Positions 1 through 20,840 of a stretch of 64,000 bases of DNA are shown one piece after another. Location: the NCBI RefSeq assembly GCF_009389715.1, contig NC_052397.1:16502129-16566128 (forward strand). The letters are read 5' to 3'. The notes beneath the pieces are model-generated. The model did no database searches. It saw only the letters and a list, made by a program, of their open reading frames with translations, and was not told the DNA's origin. The stretch is from Phoenix dactylifera. Lineage: Eukaryota; Streptophyta; Magnoliopsida; Arecales; Arecaceae. The first letter of the stretch is position 1. Every line of letters starts with the position of its first letter. The position numbers and the translations under genes were made by a program.

Positions 1-646
1 AGTGCCTTTATGATGAATAGGATTTTTATAATAAAATTACATTTAGGATAGCTAGACGAGAAAATGGAAAGTTAAATTTAAAAATGGTCATAGTATTTAT
101 TTTTGGGCCTTTATTTAAGCTATGTTAGACTAATAAACAAATGGTGAGCAAAGCAATTCAAAGCTTTTTGTAAGCATTTCAGCAAAGATTAAGGAGCATA
201 AACGGAATCATAATTAGAAAATCTCATCTGCCATGTGATGCTTGTAACCAAATGCAAAAATTTATAATGAAATTTCTGTGAATTGCTGGGCATATAGAAC
301 CTTAAGTTTCAATCATGACCTTAAACAATCAAGAGTATCATGACTGTTCAAGATATCTCTCTACAGCTCAAGTTTCTGTCACACCCCTGTCACATGACTA
401 CAGATTGTGTTTGTTGGATGCATATGCAGATAAATACCCACCCCATCAAGACATAAACTGTATAAAGCAAAAACCACACAGCTTTATCAAGTAAAACATG
501 CATATCTATGTCAATTGAATGAGAAAGAAAGAATAATGGCATCCGAAGAAACTTGTGAAAGATGCCAAGAATATACAGGCACATAAATGCATTTGTAAAA
601 AGAATTAAATAGAAAGAGTAACTAACGGTAAAGTTTAGTAGTATAC

Positions 647-1217
647 CAATAAGTTTGTAGTAAGACCTGTACATAATTGCAGTTCCGTCAACAAGCATCA
701 CTCGATTATTCAAAAGATCTACACTGGCATCACTTTTGCTAAGTTTTGAAGAATCAGCTTTTATGGGCCTTGTGGTTCTCAAATCTTCCGAAGAAACAAG
801 TGGATCACTTTGCAAGTGCCTTGCTTGAGCAGCGATAAGTGGCTCGAATTTTGGAAAAATAGCCAGCTTGGAACAACCCTGGTAGATGAGCATCTAGTTA
901 AATACTTCAACCAAACACAGGATTTTATTTCAAGGATGCTTTTAAATTTTCTTTGTTGGACGTATTCTGGCTAGTCACATCTATTGAAGGTCTGATGCCT
1001 TTTTTAGGGAAAAGTCCGGGATGAGAAGAAGACTATAAAATGACTATGCAAAATGAGGATGGAAATCAAAATATGGAAGTTGAATGGCACAATCTCATAA
1101 GACTCAACTAAATTTAAAATAAAAATAAAGTTATATCAGGACCTTTCTGGACAAGGTAATTGAACCATAACGGAGATGCATAGGCAACCGGCCACATAGC
1201 ATCTTGCTTCCAACCAT
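647..1217 (-). CDS. 5'-3' exonuclease family protein (PIN/resolvase-like), 5' part only
   Basis: The N-terminus of an organelle-type 5'-3' exonuclease of the polymerase I 5' nuclease family (plant homologue At3g52050, from memory). I place coding exons at 1217-1143 (ATG, 25 codons, basic and Ser/Leu-rich like a transit peptide) and 878-647. Both junctions keep frame: AAG|gtcctg joins ccag|GGT in phase 0, and the second exon ends ATTG|gtatac. The second exon contains NRVMLVDGTAIMYRSYYKL, the first strand and acidic metal-binding Asp of the nuclease fold. The frame continues into an intron. No next exon was found between 1 and 646, so the rest lies left of the window. The spliced leader carries earlier ATGs, so the start is the best candidate rather than certain. 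Confidence 0.72.
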
Positions 1218-1860
1218 TGGACTCGCCCAAATCCACCCTCCTATCCCATCAATAGTTCTCCAAAACGAGGAGATGTGATTGTAAGACAGCCGACAGCAGG
1301 CCATAGCAAGACCATTTCAGTTCAAACTTGTCACTTTTTACAGCGTAGAATTCACCACGTCGAGAACAATAGAAGAGGGCATTTCTCCTGCAAAATTTTA
1401 TAGCATTGGAGAAAATACATGACTCGAACAGCAGATAATTCTACGTTTTACTCGATGATAATCTTTTTGGAAAGGGGGGCAGTACTTAGAAGTGCAGAGT
1501 ACTAGGGTTCGTGCAGATGATGATATCTGAGTGGAAACTGTTTTTCCCCAAAAGGCGTAATGTGGGAGCTTACCTGAGTTGGATAGAGGGATGGAAGAAG
1601 AAAATCTGGAAGAAGGGTGGCGCCAAGGAGCCGAGACCTGTTTGTGGTTTTTCCCCAGTGGGCGAGCACGGCAAAGCGCGCGCTCTATTTTTTGAGGCGC
1701 TCCTACCTTAACCGGTCTTCCGGAGGCTGTCCGTGGTCTTATTAAGCTGCGACTTGCGACCACGAAAAGCGAGCGGCTCAACAAGCCACCCAACGGGCCT
1801 TTTTATTTGCCTTTCTTTCTATAGCCGAAACGATTACATCCCCAGGCCCACAAACAAACC
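1218..1860 (-). promoter_or_regulatory. 5' leader and promoter-proximal region of the exonuclease gene
   Basis: A GC-rich block at about 1574-1790 ends in a strong donor, CAG|gtaagc at 1574/1573, with a matching acceptor ttttgcag at about 1388. This suggests a spliced non-coding first exon followed by a leader up to the ATG at 1217. The open frame in the GC-rich block has no ATG, so I do not treat it as coding. Just upstream, at about 1846-1853, lies a TGGGCC-type site II element (seen as ggccca on +). Such elements are common at plant genes for organelle proteins. The transcription start is inferred. Confidence 0.45.
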
Positions 1861-2850
1861 TGAATTATGACATTTAATTAATACATTTTGTAGACGTATA
1901 TTGCATTTGCACTTGTTAGATTGCTAATATTTCAAAAAATAAATTATTTCGTTTTTCATTTAAGAAATGCAAAAGTTTGTAACATCATCATTATAACACT
2001 TGTTTTGTGAATGAAAACATGATTAGGCCCATTATTGATTACAGAAAAAAAAAAAAAAAAACTAGGATAGGAGGAAGTACCATTAAAATTAGAACAAAGG
2101 TGGGATCAAACATAAGTTGGATCTAATCCAACTGGTCGGCACCTTGAGAGTTAAATATTCTAATATACTTTTCGTACACACCATTATTGCAATAGTCTCT
2201 TAAATAACTAGATGCCTCTATGCAACAATCAAATTGAACAATATGTCCGAAAAAGAATCTTAATAACGGCGAAAAGTAGCATCACCAACCTTTTATATAT
2301 ATACATATAAAGAAGAAATAACATTTGCCATTCAAAAAAACATAATTTGACAGATCAACAATTTCAATAATCCTGCATGTTTGTTACTTCTCGGCCCTTA
2401 TATCTCAATCTTGTCACTAAATATACCAAAAACAATATTTTAAAGATGAAACAATGTTATACCCATATAATGACATATAGATAAGGGTTTTGCTACGGTA
2501 CTTTTCATAACTTTTTTATTCTTGCTTGTTCCTTCATGGCTCTCACTGCTCCAACGACAAGGTTGCTTGCTTCAATAGCATCCACCTCTTCCCCCTCCAG
2601 CTCCATTGCCTCTGATGCCAATACTTTTTTAGAAGCTCCTGACTCTTTTTTGATGTAGTAAGAAGCTTCTGACTTAAAGATAGTATTATTAACTTATTGA
2701 CCCAAAGCCCCTGACTTTTAGCAGCATCAACGTCAATCAGTTTCGATCGTAACAATTTGATCAGAATTTTCTTGTTCGTCAGGAGTTACGTCTCTTGTAT
2801 GTACGGCCCTGTGGCTGCTGTTATAAATGATACCATTAAACCTTTCACAA
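1861..2850. other. AT-rich intergenic spacer
   Basis: The spacer between the divergent exonuclease gene and the tRNA holds a poly-A run near 2043-2060 and no convincing reading frame or element. The short frame at 2543-2755 on the minus strand has no domain-like sequence. Confidence 0.6.
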
Positions 2851-2924
2851 TCCATTGTCGTCTAGTCCGGTTAGGATACCTGGCTTTCACCCAGGCGACC
2901 CGGGTTCAAATCCCGGCAATGGAA
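2851..2924 (+). tRNA. tRNA-Glu: tRNA-Glu (anticodon TTC)
   Basis: A complete cloverleaf with no intron. The 7-bp acceptor stem TCCATTG/CAATGGA pairs fully, with A at the discriminator position. The anticodon stem is CCTGG/CCAGG around the loop CTTTCAC, giving anticodon TTC for Glu. The T arm has GGGTTCAAATCCC, which is also the B box. The D arm (TCTAGTCCGGTTAGGAT) serves as the A box. Upstream, TATAAA lies about 30 bases before the gene and CAA directly before it; both are usual plant Pol III signals. The sequence is that of the ordinary plant nuclear tRNA-Glu. Confidence 0.97.
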
Positions 2925-2927
2925 TTG

Positions 2928-2933
2928 TTTTTT
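2928..2933 (+). terminator. RNA polymerase III terminator (T6)
   Basis: A run of six T starts four bases after the discriminator base of the tRNA-Glu gene, as expected for a Pol III terminator. Confidence 0.85.
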
Positions 2934-2936
2934 GGT

Positions 2937-2955
2937 AAAATCTCGGCAATGGAAT
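2937..2955 (+). repeat. Partial repeat of the tRNA-Glu 3' end
   Basis: AAATCTCGGCAATGGAAT closely repeats the 3' T-arm/acceptor part of the tRNA (about 2908-2925), offset by 30 bases. It lies past the terminator and has no 5' half, so it is a short duplication and not a second gene. Confidence 0.75.
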
Positions 2956-3781
2956 ATGACTCCTCTTTTTTTTTTTTTTGACTAAAAGGGAGGCAAGGCC
3001 ACCCTAAAATTCCACGCTTTGTTAATTGTTACCGGCTACAATTTTGTGAAAAATTCCACGGCTAGCACTTAATACTTTTAATTTTCTTAAAAAACAAGGG
3101 AAAAAAAGAGAAAAACAGCCGGAATATGGCAATCCGAGAGACTAATATCCAAGTTTCTTTAAAAATATAACCAGGTGTAAAAGCTTAAGGCTATTTTTAA
3201 ACTACAATTGTTGGGCAATTGTTACTCAGAGAAGCTATCCAATTTCTGGAACATTCCTATAAAATGGAAGCCTTATTCTTCAATCACCATTCCCATCCAA
3301 ATTCATTTGACTTTAAATGTCTCAGGCGTCCTACTGCATGCTAAAAAGGCACTGAAGCAAACATAAAACACTGAGAAGTTTGGATTCGACCTATTAGCTC
3401 ACTCCAAAGCAAAATGGGTGTCCTAATCTTAAAGAATCCCACAGCAACGGAACACTAACAAATCATGAAGAAAATATATCTAAATATATTATGAGCAGAA
3501 GCACATATCATCTTATAGCCAATTTGCGCAAGGGACACGGTGCCATATCATTTTAGCTTACAAACAAGAATTCTACGTTCATGGGATGGAGGCTAACACA
3601 GCTTGTTGCTTCCCTGGAGAGTCTTGTCAAAATTGCAACAAACTACAGGATCTGCCCTCGCTTTTTCTTGCACTTCCTATACAAAAGTTCCATGAACCAA
3701 TCCCATGGACTACCATAGTGTGAATCCAATGGAATGATCACCACCCAAAAATAAAAAGGGTTCGTTCACTGCACTCAAGAG
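2956..3781. other. DDM1 downstream flank and probable 3' UTR
   Basis: AT-rich sequence between the tRNA and the DDM1 stop codon. The part nearest 3781 is probably DDM1 3' UTR. No other feature is visible. Confidence 0.5.
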
Positions 3782-13718
<9,937 letters not shown>

Positions 13719-14050
13719 CTCTTCTACTGAGATTTAAGCAAAATAGAAACCTGAAAATAAGAAAAAATAAAACAAGGCATTAATCAATCATTTCAGAATA
13801 ACCCAAATTCAAAAAAAGAACATAGAAAAAGCTATAAATAACGATCCATTAAAAAGGAAGAAAATTTCTTTTCACGCTCTCTCTCTCTCTCTCTCTCTGA
13901 GGAAAAATAAAAAATAAAAGCATACAAATCTTTTTCCTCCATACCTAAGCGGCGAGAGGAGAGCGAGATGAGTTCGAGAAGCAGAGAGGAAGAGAGAGGG
14001 GAGGGACGGCGTCGCTTGGCTAGATTTCTTGACATATTAGGGCAGATCCC
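13719..14050 (-). promoter_or_regulatory. DDM1 5' UTR with a probable leader intron
   Basis: An acceptor (ttttcag) near 13752 and a donor (CTTAG|gtatgg) at 13945/13944 suggest a spliced leader. A CT/GA tract at about 13877-13899 lies inside this leader intron. The GC-rich block up to about 14040 would be the non-coding first exon. Its transcription start is not fixed by the sequence. Confidence 0.45.
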
Positions 14051-14060
14051 TGGGTTTTGA

Positions 14061-14069
14061 GCGGGAAAA
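14061..14069 (+). promoter_or_regulatory. Candidate E2F site upstream of DDM1
   Basis: GCGGGAAAA (TTTTCCCGC on the gene strand) matches the E2F consensus TTTSSCGC and lies just upstream of the probable first exon. It fits S-phase expression of a replication-linked chromatin factor. Binding is inferred. Confidence 0.45.
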
Positions 14070-14329
14070 TGCAAGCCTGTGCGAAGCGCTACACTCAAAA
14101 GGGCCTGGGGATCGAACATAATTACGAGAATGCCGTTTCAAGGGCGAGGGTGATTTGACTGAGATTTCACCCGGTCTGCGCGGTCCGACCGCTAGAGAAG
14201 GTCGTGAGGGCAGCAATGTCAAAGGGGAGTGGGGATTTGAAAAGGCCCCAACGGGTCCATTAGTGGGTTGCGGCAATTGGTTCTCCGGCGCTCTGCGTCG
14301 GGACAAGGTTTTTTATTTCGATTCGTGAG

Positions 14330-15170
14330 TGGCTACGCATAAGATAGTCTACGGAATGAGCCAGGCCACGCTTTTTCAGTACGGTTGGACTCAAAATTGG
14401 CTTACAACGTCAGAGGCGGTTCAGTGGTGCACAACAAGTTAATGTGATTCACTAAAAAACTTGGCTGAAATCTATATTTTTTCAGATAAATATTTTCTGG
14501 ATAATATTTAGATAAAAAAATATTTTATTTATATTTTTTTATGCATTGGTTTTCCTAGATATATTGCTAAGATCTATCTATATTTTCTATAATATCTTTT
14601 ATTATATAAATATTATTATATATCATATTATATTATATAATAATAATATATTATAATATAACATATGATCATCTATATTATAACATAATATCATAATATC
14701 TTATGTATAATATATTATATTATATTAATAACATATCATTATATGATAATAATATCATATTATATTATATTTAATATAATAGTAATAATATATAATATAA
14801 TGTTGATAATATATTATATTATATTACACTAGTATAATATATGTTATAGCATTATTATGTTATTACATTATTATTATATTATTATAGGGTTAAGGATACT
14901 TTAAAAACAAAAAAAAAAAATGTTATTTTTTGGCTAATGAAAAAATGATTTATCTATCTCTTAGGTGAGTAAAGCTTTTCCATATTTCATAGATAAATGT
15001 TATCTATAGGAAAATAACTTAGCTATTTAAAGAAGTATAAAAATATGGGTAAGTTGGTCGATGAAAAAGTTGACCAATTTTTTTTATGATACTTATCCAC
15101 CCAAGGATGGTTTTGAAATAGGGATAGAAACGAGTGACTTTCATTCCAATTACTTAGTTGGAGAGAGTCC
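14330..15170. repeat. AT-rich low-complexity stretch
   Basis: From about 14460 to 14900 the sequence is nearly all A and T, with many short overlapping palindromes of TATAAT/ATATTA type. No gene is visible. Confidence 0.7.
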
Positions 15171-15374
15171 CATATGGAATATGAAGACTCCAATCCTCTA
15201 AAACATAATAATGATTATCCCATAATATTCAAATTCCATAATAATTTAGATTTCGATTTTGGTCATGAACCAAATACATTGGAAAATATGACCATTCTGA
15301 TTTTGACTATGATTTTAATTTCAATCATGTACCAAACAGAACCTCAAAGTATTATAGACATTCGGATTCCATCC

Positions 15375-15426
<52 letters not shown>

Positions 15427-16360
15427 CATACATGCTATGCATAAGACAAATAAAAATAAGGTTCACTTTGATCCCTTTTTTAAAACTTTTTTCTTCTTGT
15501 GTGTCTAAGATGATGCAAGCATGGTTTAGGATGGTTCTTTACGGAAATAAGGTAAAAAGGAAAGGTAACACACTATACTGAAAAATGTTGACGTTGACAA
15601 TAAAACCATAGCCATAATGCTTTTGGTGGGAAAGATTCCTACCTTTTGGCAAAAATTTTGTGCTCATATGGATCGATAAAGGGTCTAGATAAATAAGTAG
15701 GGATCAGCTATTTTTAATATGTTCTACCGCAATGGCTGTTATTTAGTTATAATTTTATTATAAGCAATCTTCATTGCAATGAGGATGCATCCAAAAATGA
15801 TGTCTTTTATGTAAAAAGTTATGATAACATGGACTTAAAAGTTTTCATTGTGAAGTTTCTCCTACCATCTGCAATTCTTTTTTTCTTTTTTTTCTTTCTC
15901 TTCATCCTTCTTTTTTTTTCATGCGTGAGACTGGATTTATCTATGAAGCCTTCAGTCCATATCTTCTTCCCCACCTTCACACATTTCTGTGTTCTATCTT
16001 CTCTTTTCGGTCACATACATTACAACTACAAATATCTAGTCATCAAATAATGCCATCATTTCATCTTTTAGCTATTTTTCATTGCAATCTATGACAATTC
16101 AGAATAGTGGCTATATCATCCTACAAAATCTGATTAATACTAGATTATATAAATTTAATCAATACTATTTGGAAAGTCAGGCCAATAATTATAATATCGA
16201 TGAAATAGAAAATAAAAACTCATGCTCAATCATACATAAAAACTATGGTGTTACATGTTGCTATGATATGCATAGCATCCACAAATGACCAATCACTCAT
16301 TAGCACAAGAGCACCCATTTAAGCCGTGGGTTAATTAATTAGGTACACTATAATATTTAA
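15171..16360. other. Intergenic spacer with a TA microsatellite
   Basis: A pure TA tract of about 22 units lies at about 15377-15423. The flanks are AT-rich, and the stretch at 15174-15350 has the look of a degenerate MITE (short repeated ATTTTGATTTT-like words), but no ends could be set. No gene is supported. Confidence 0.5.
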
Positions 16361-16425
16361 ATTTAAATTTTCTTTTGGTACACCGTTGCCTCACACAACA
16401 CTCATGTAAGTACAGCCAACAAAGT

Positions 16426-16830
16426 AAAAAAAAAAAAAAAAATGGCGAAAAGAGTAAGGAACCTCCACTTGGCTCGTCTAGAAAAATCAATGAGAGTGAT
16501 GCGCCGCAAAGAAGGCTATCCAGTCAGCTGCACTATTCATCTCTCGATAAACATGAGTAGCTCAAAAAGAGCCACAACCCCCAGCAAGCCTCTGGATGTC
16601 GTAGAGCAGAATCTACCCGTCTGTCATCGTGTGCCAACCTCAGATCCACTTGATCACAGTAGCCGAATCCTATTCGAAGTGGATGCAGCATGCACCCAGA
16701 GTGTGCCCCGCATAAGAGATGCCTTTTCACGCCACTCTCAACTCAACTCCGAGAGCAAAGACGTCATATATAGATATGCCGTCTACCGACCGCCACAAGT
16801 TCAAAGTAATGGTCTCTAATAACAAAGTTC
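16426..16830 (-). mobile_element. LINE 3'-end remnant (RNase H-like domain)
   Basis: Read on the minus strand in broken frames it gives GISYAGHTLGA, a HFE-stop-DSATVIKWI stretch and later VYREMNSAADWIAFFAAHHS. This is the same order of motifs as in the better LINE copy at 47.4-48.4 kb. Several stops and frame changes make it non-functional. It is one of four such fragments in the window. Confidence 0.7.
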
Positions 16831-17061
16831 ACTCCCTCCACTCACCTCTCTTAGCAATATTACCATCGAAATCTACCTTTAAGAAAGCTAGGATGCGAGG
16901 GCTTTTAGAAAACAAAGACAAGTCTGGCCGCTGACTCAGCTGAGTGGGAGAATGATGACCTTGATGTGGCGTAGAGCTCTATCCTTTATTTTTTTTTCAA
17001 GATAATTCTTCAAAGCCTACTACTAAGAAATGATTTTAGAGCCACACGTCATTGTTGTTTT

Positions 17062-18000
17062 ATGCCAAAGACCTCCCATATGATGGCCGGATTGGCCTCC
17101 GTCGACTTAGCCGTTGCTTCCTCCCGCCACACGGAACGGAACGCAGGAACCATGCCTCTCATGCACTCCCTCCATCTCCCTACCCTCTGTTCCTCCCAAA
17201 ATCCTAACCCCAACCCTAATTCCCCTCCTCTCTCTTCTCCACACCCCCCTCTCCTCCTACGATTCCGCCCCTCGCGGCGCCAGAAGATCCAATACCTCAA
17301 AACCCTCGGCGTCGACACCTCCTCCTCCTCCTCCTCCTCCTCCTCCTCCTCGCTGGAAACCCTCGATTGGATCCTCTCCATCGTCGACTACCTCAGATCC
17401 AAAGGCTTCTCCGACTCCCATTTCCCCCGGCTCTCCTTCCTCTGCCCCAGGATCTTCTCCTCGGCCGACATCGATCGCACCCTCGCCCCTGTCTTTGCCT
17501 TCCTGGCGACCGACCTCTCAGCCGATCACGAGCAAGCTCGTGATCTCATCCTCCGGTGCCCTGAGCTCCTTGTCTCCAACGTCGAGTATCGACTTCGGCC
17601 GACCCTTCAATTCCTCCACGAGCTGGGGCTCAAGAACCTCAACTCCCCCACCAATCTCAATGCCCACCTCCTCAATACCCCCATCGAGAAGCTTGTCTCC
17701 AAGATCAGATTTTTAGAGAATCTGGGGTTTTCTTACGAGGAGTCAGCTGGTCTTTGTGCCCGCTGTCCAGCAATCTTTGGCTACAGTGTGGAAAATAACC
17801 TGAGACCTAAGATCGAGTACCTGGTGAACAATATGGGGAGGTCGGTGGCTGAGCTGAAGAAGTTTCCACAGTACCTTGCTTTCAGTTTGAAGAAGAGGAT
17901 AATTCCGAGGCACTTGCATTTGAAGCAGAGGAATGTTCAAATTCCATTGCAGAGGATGCTGTTGTGGAGCGATGAGCGGTTTTATGCTAAATGGAAGTGA
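17062..18000 (+). CDS. mTERF-family protein, short plastid type
   Basis: A single-exon gene of 312 codons. mTERF proteins bind organelle nucleic acids through stacked helical repeats and act in plastid or mitochondrial transcription and splicing. The repeats are visible from about residue 100 on, as LDWILSIVDYLRSKGFSDSHF, RCPELLVSNVEYRLRPTLQFL, KLVSKIRFLENLGFSYEES and CPAIFGYSVENNLRPKIEYL, each with the conserved Pro. The size fits the short Arabidopsis members of about 300 residues (At2g34620/At3g18870 type, from memory). Two later in-frame starts exist. The ATG at 17152 (MPLMHSLHLPTLC) begins a more typical transit peptide and may be the true start. A TCC microsatellite at about 17319-17351 encodes a run of Ser in the N-terminal region. 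Confidence 0.88.
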   Translation: MPKTSHMMAGLASVDLAVASSRHTERNAGTMPLMHSLHLPTLCSSQNPNPNPNSPPLSSPHPPLLLRFRPSRRQKIQYLKTLGVDTSSSSSSSSSSSLETLDWILSIVDYLRSKGFSDSHFPRLSFLCPRIFSSADIDRTLAPVFAFLATDLSADHEQARDLILRCPELLVSNVEYRLRPTLQFLHELGLKNLNSPTNLNAHLLNTPIEKLVSKIRFLENLGFSYEESAGLCARCPAIFGYSVENNLRPKIEYLVNNMGRSVAELKKFPQYLAFSLKKRIIPRHLHLKQRNVQIPLQRMLLWSDERFYAKWK

Positions 18001-19210
18001 AGCATGTCGAGGCAGTATGATTCTGTCCTCCTTCCTTTATTTTTCTGTTTTACTAGAGATTTTTATTGGATATATGGAGGAATGCATATTATAACAAACA
18101 ATTTGCTGATGTCTATGTAAAATTGGTGAATTAGAATCTTAACAAAAAGTTGTTTGTTTTTTGCTAGTTTGATTGTGATTGCAAAATATCTGTTGTCTAT
18201 AATTGAAACAGAAAATTGTTTTTTCCTGCTCACTTATTTGCCAAGGATCATGCTACGAATTCCACCATTATAGAAAAGTAATCATTCGTCGAATCATTTC
18301 TTCATCCTTACAAGCATCTCAAATGCTAGAATAAGTAAGGCTCTTCCTTAAATTCTGAAGGAATTTAAGAATTACCAGTTTTTCATTGAAAATTTTGGTG
18401 AATTGATAGGTCATGATAGCAAAAGTGATGTTTATCACCCTGCAGGCATTAGCTGGATAGTTTTATCCATCACAAGGGGATGGGTTTTCAAAACATGAGA
18501 GAAACTCATAAACAACTAAGATAGGTATGGCAATAGCTGCTCCGGGTAATATCAGAAAGAGTTTAAAGACTGTTGATAAGCTGTAGTTTTACCATTCATA
18601 AATTGAACTTAGAGATCGAATCAAACAATCACAAAGTCATACACTCAGAAAATCACTGATGGCTGATAATGGCGAGAAAGGGCTGGAAACATCATACAAG
18701 GCATTCTTTGAGCAATTTATTTTGGTCCATCACTTTCATTGCAAGTCATTAACTCGTTATGGATTAACATGCAATCGTTGTTGAAATACCAATGAGCATG
18801 TTTGGTGAATTCAATTCTCAGTCAGTTTGATGGAAGAGGTATATGAATGTCACTTAGATTTTTTTTGAGTGTGTGAAGCTTCCTTAGCCAACATGGTACA
18901 TATCACTAGTGATATTTCACAATGATGTCCCAATAATCCCATCCCCCTATTTTTTTTAAACCATCTCAGATTGTAGCAACAATAGGTTAATTTGCAATTT
19001 GGGCTTGTTTTTAGATAATATGTTCGGTTGGTTTCATACATAGAAGTTTCCTACTAATTTATACAATGAAAATCTTTTCTGAGTCTCAGCTCCCATTGCT
19101 ACATGAACAGTTACAACCTTCTTGGTTGAGCAGAAAAAAAGCTGGAATAAAAACTACTTGCTAAAAAATGAATACTACAAGATAGTTTAGTTGACAGAAC
19201 CTAGGCTGGT
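18001..19210. other. Intergenic spacer
   Basis: The start is probably the mTERF 3' UTR. The remainder is AT-rich, with no reading frame or element that I recognise. Confidence 0.5.
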
Positions 19211-19215
19211 AAGAG

Positions 19216-19834
19216 AGGTTCTCAAAACCCATATACTCCTCCCATTCTAGCTTATCTACCATGTTTGCTATATCCATACAACCGCAGTGAGGCATCATAT
19301 TAGTTTTGGAATTTATTGGGTCATAACCTTCACTGCATAACTGGAATCGAGGTCATAGTTACCTAAACAGATTATACTCATAAAAATGGTCACAACCAGG
19401 ATGAATATGATCAATGATGTGTATCACTAGAAACTTTCAAACAATGTGCTAATCATTGAAAGCAGCAATTGTTGTTAGAAGCAAAAGGTAAGCAGCTGCA
19501 ACAAAAACAACGAGATTTTGCCTGAAGAAATTTGAAGCAGTCTTATGTGCAAGCAATTGCAGTGCACTGGTGTGGAACGGAGGCTGCTGCTACTCACCAT
19601 ATGGAACAAGGAAGTGATCTAGCAGGTAATATTTTATAACAGACATAGATGATGAGAACATCATTGCAAAAGTTGATGTTGTTTTGGCAATCTCTGTGAG
19701 TCTGTTTGGATAATCCAGCAGGATTGGGTCGGATTTCTTGCTGGCTTCGTGAATCGGGCAGCCCATTGGAGCATGGCCTATATCAACCCAACACCAGACT
19801 GGCCCGAATCCTTTTGGAGGAAAAAAATCCACCG

Positions 19835-19865
<31 letters not shown>

Positions 19866-20270
19866 CTGTCCACAAGATTTGGATTGGAGGGGTGTCGGGT
19901 TGATATGGGCCCCGACCCAAATAAACTTCCCAATCGATGAATCCAGTAAGAAATCGATGAAGCCGCCTCCGAGCGCAAGCAGATCTCCAACTATCCTGGC
20001 TACAACACCATAGAAGCAGTATAGAAAAGCTGGTACCATCTCCATGTTAGGCTATTGTCCTCATTCCTTTGTAAAGGCAATTGCCTTCATACAATGTAAC
20101 ACCAACCGCAATTGGCACCTTGATGACACAATTTGTCTGATGTGTCATCTTCCATAATGTGTCATGAAGAAATAAAGCCTTGAACATAACTTCTTACTGA
20201 TCTGGTGGCTGATACTTCAAATGCTCAGCTTCTGCTAGAATCTCTTCACTTGTTGCCTATGAAGTATTAA
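19216..20270 (-). pseudogene. TauE/SafE-family membrane permease pseudogene
   Basis: Minus-strand pieces in the right order match plant TauE/SafE (sulfite exporter-like) proteins: EEILAEAEHLKYQPP (about 20255-20211), VPIAVGVTLYEG and LYKGMRTIA, then YCFYGVVARIVGDLLALGGGFI, TSTFAMMFSSSMSVIKYYLL, TTIAAF plus HIV, and the family's C-terminal DIANMVDKLEWEEYMGFEN (near 19290-19225). The frame has in-frame stops after PPDQ, after TIA, after AAFND and in the region before the C-terminus. Introns seem to be partly kept. A foldback insertion splits the GGGF and FAM motifs. No start codon or 5' exons were found. It is a dead host gene, identified from memory of the family. Confidence 0.78.
19731..19955. 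mobile_element. Foldback/MITE-like insertion inside the TauE/SafE pseudogene
   Basis: The arms are inverted copies. The left arm carries TTTCTTGCTGGCTTCGTGAA, and the right arm read in reverse carries TTTCTTACTGGATTCATCGA. Further in, GGCCTATATCAACCCAACACC (19776-19796) faces its near-reverse complement at about 19890-19912. A run of 28 T (19838-19865) sits between the arms. It encodes nothing. The target-site duplication is unclear. Confidence 0.6.
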
Positions 20271-20840
20271 TATAGGTACAGGACATGGATATAAATATGT
20301 TGCTGATACGCCGTAGCTCATATTTCATACAGTAGCATTAACAAACCCCAACTTTTAGTCATTACTTGAATCAACGGACCCTAATATATACTCTTTACAA
20401 TAATATCAGCATCACAGATTCTGAAATTAATTATTCATCAATGAAAGTTCTGCATTTATCGTAAAATCAATGAAAATAAAGCAGATCTCTCTAGTGCTGT
20501 AGAAGTGATACATAATTTAGTTTGCAGATATGCACATATATTTCTTGGTGGAGATAAATCCATATATAGATTAGAATGCGGGCAGCTACACTAGCAAAGA
20601 TTTCCTAGCAACCTAACGCCCTCAAATTTTAAAACAACAACCGGCGGCTGCCACGCCATGCTGCCCAATTGATACAACATAACATACTTTAAGATAGAAT
20701 TTAAGTAAAGATATCATCAAATTTTAATTCAGATGGTAGGAATTCTCGATAGTTTAGATATGGGTTGGTGTTTTGACTCTGAAATGAAAGAATCCAGCCT
20801 TGTGTTTGGCTCACCCAATTAAATGCAATCGAAATAAGGG
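20271..20840. other. Intergenic spacer
   Basis: AT-rich sequence between the pseudogene and the LINE fragment. I see no gene or element here. Confidence 0.5.

Noticed and set aside
390-646. Continuation of the exonuclease frame past 647
   Set aside because: The residues turn hydrophobic and unlike the family right after ATTG|gtatac, so this is intron read-through.
1398-1793. 131-codon minus-strand frame over the GC-rich block upstream of the exonuclease
   Set aside because: It has no ATG (it opens with TTG after a stop) and ends at a donor site whose phase does not fit the exonuclease exons. It is better read as a non-coding leader exon.
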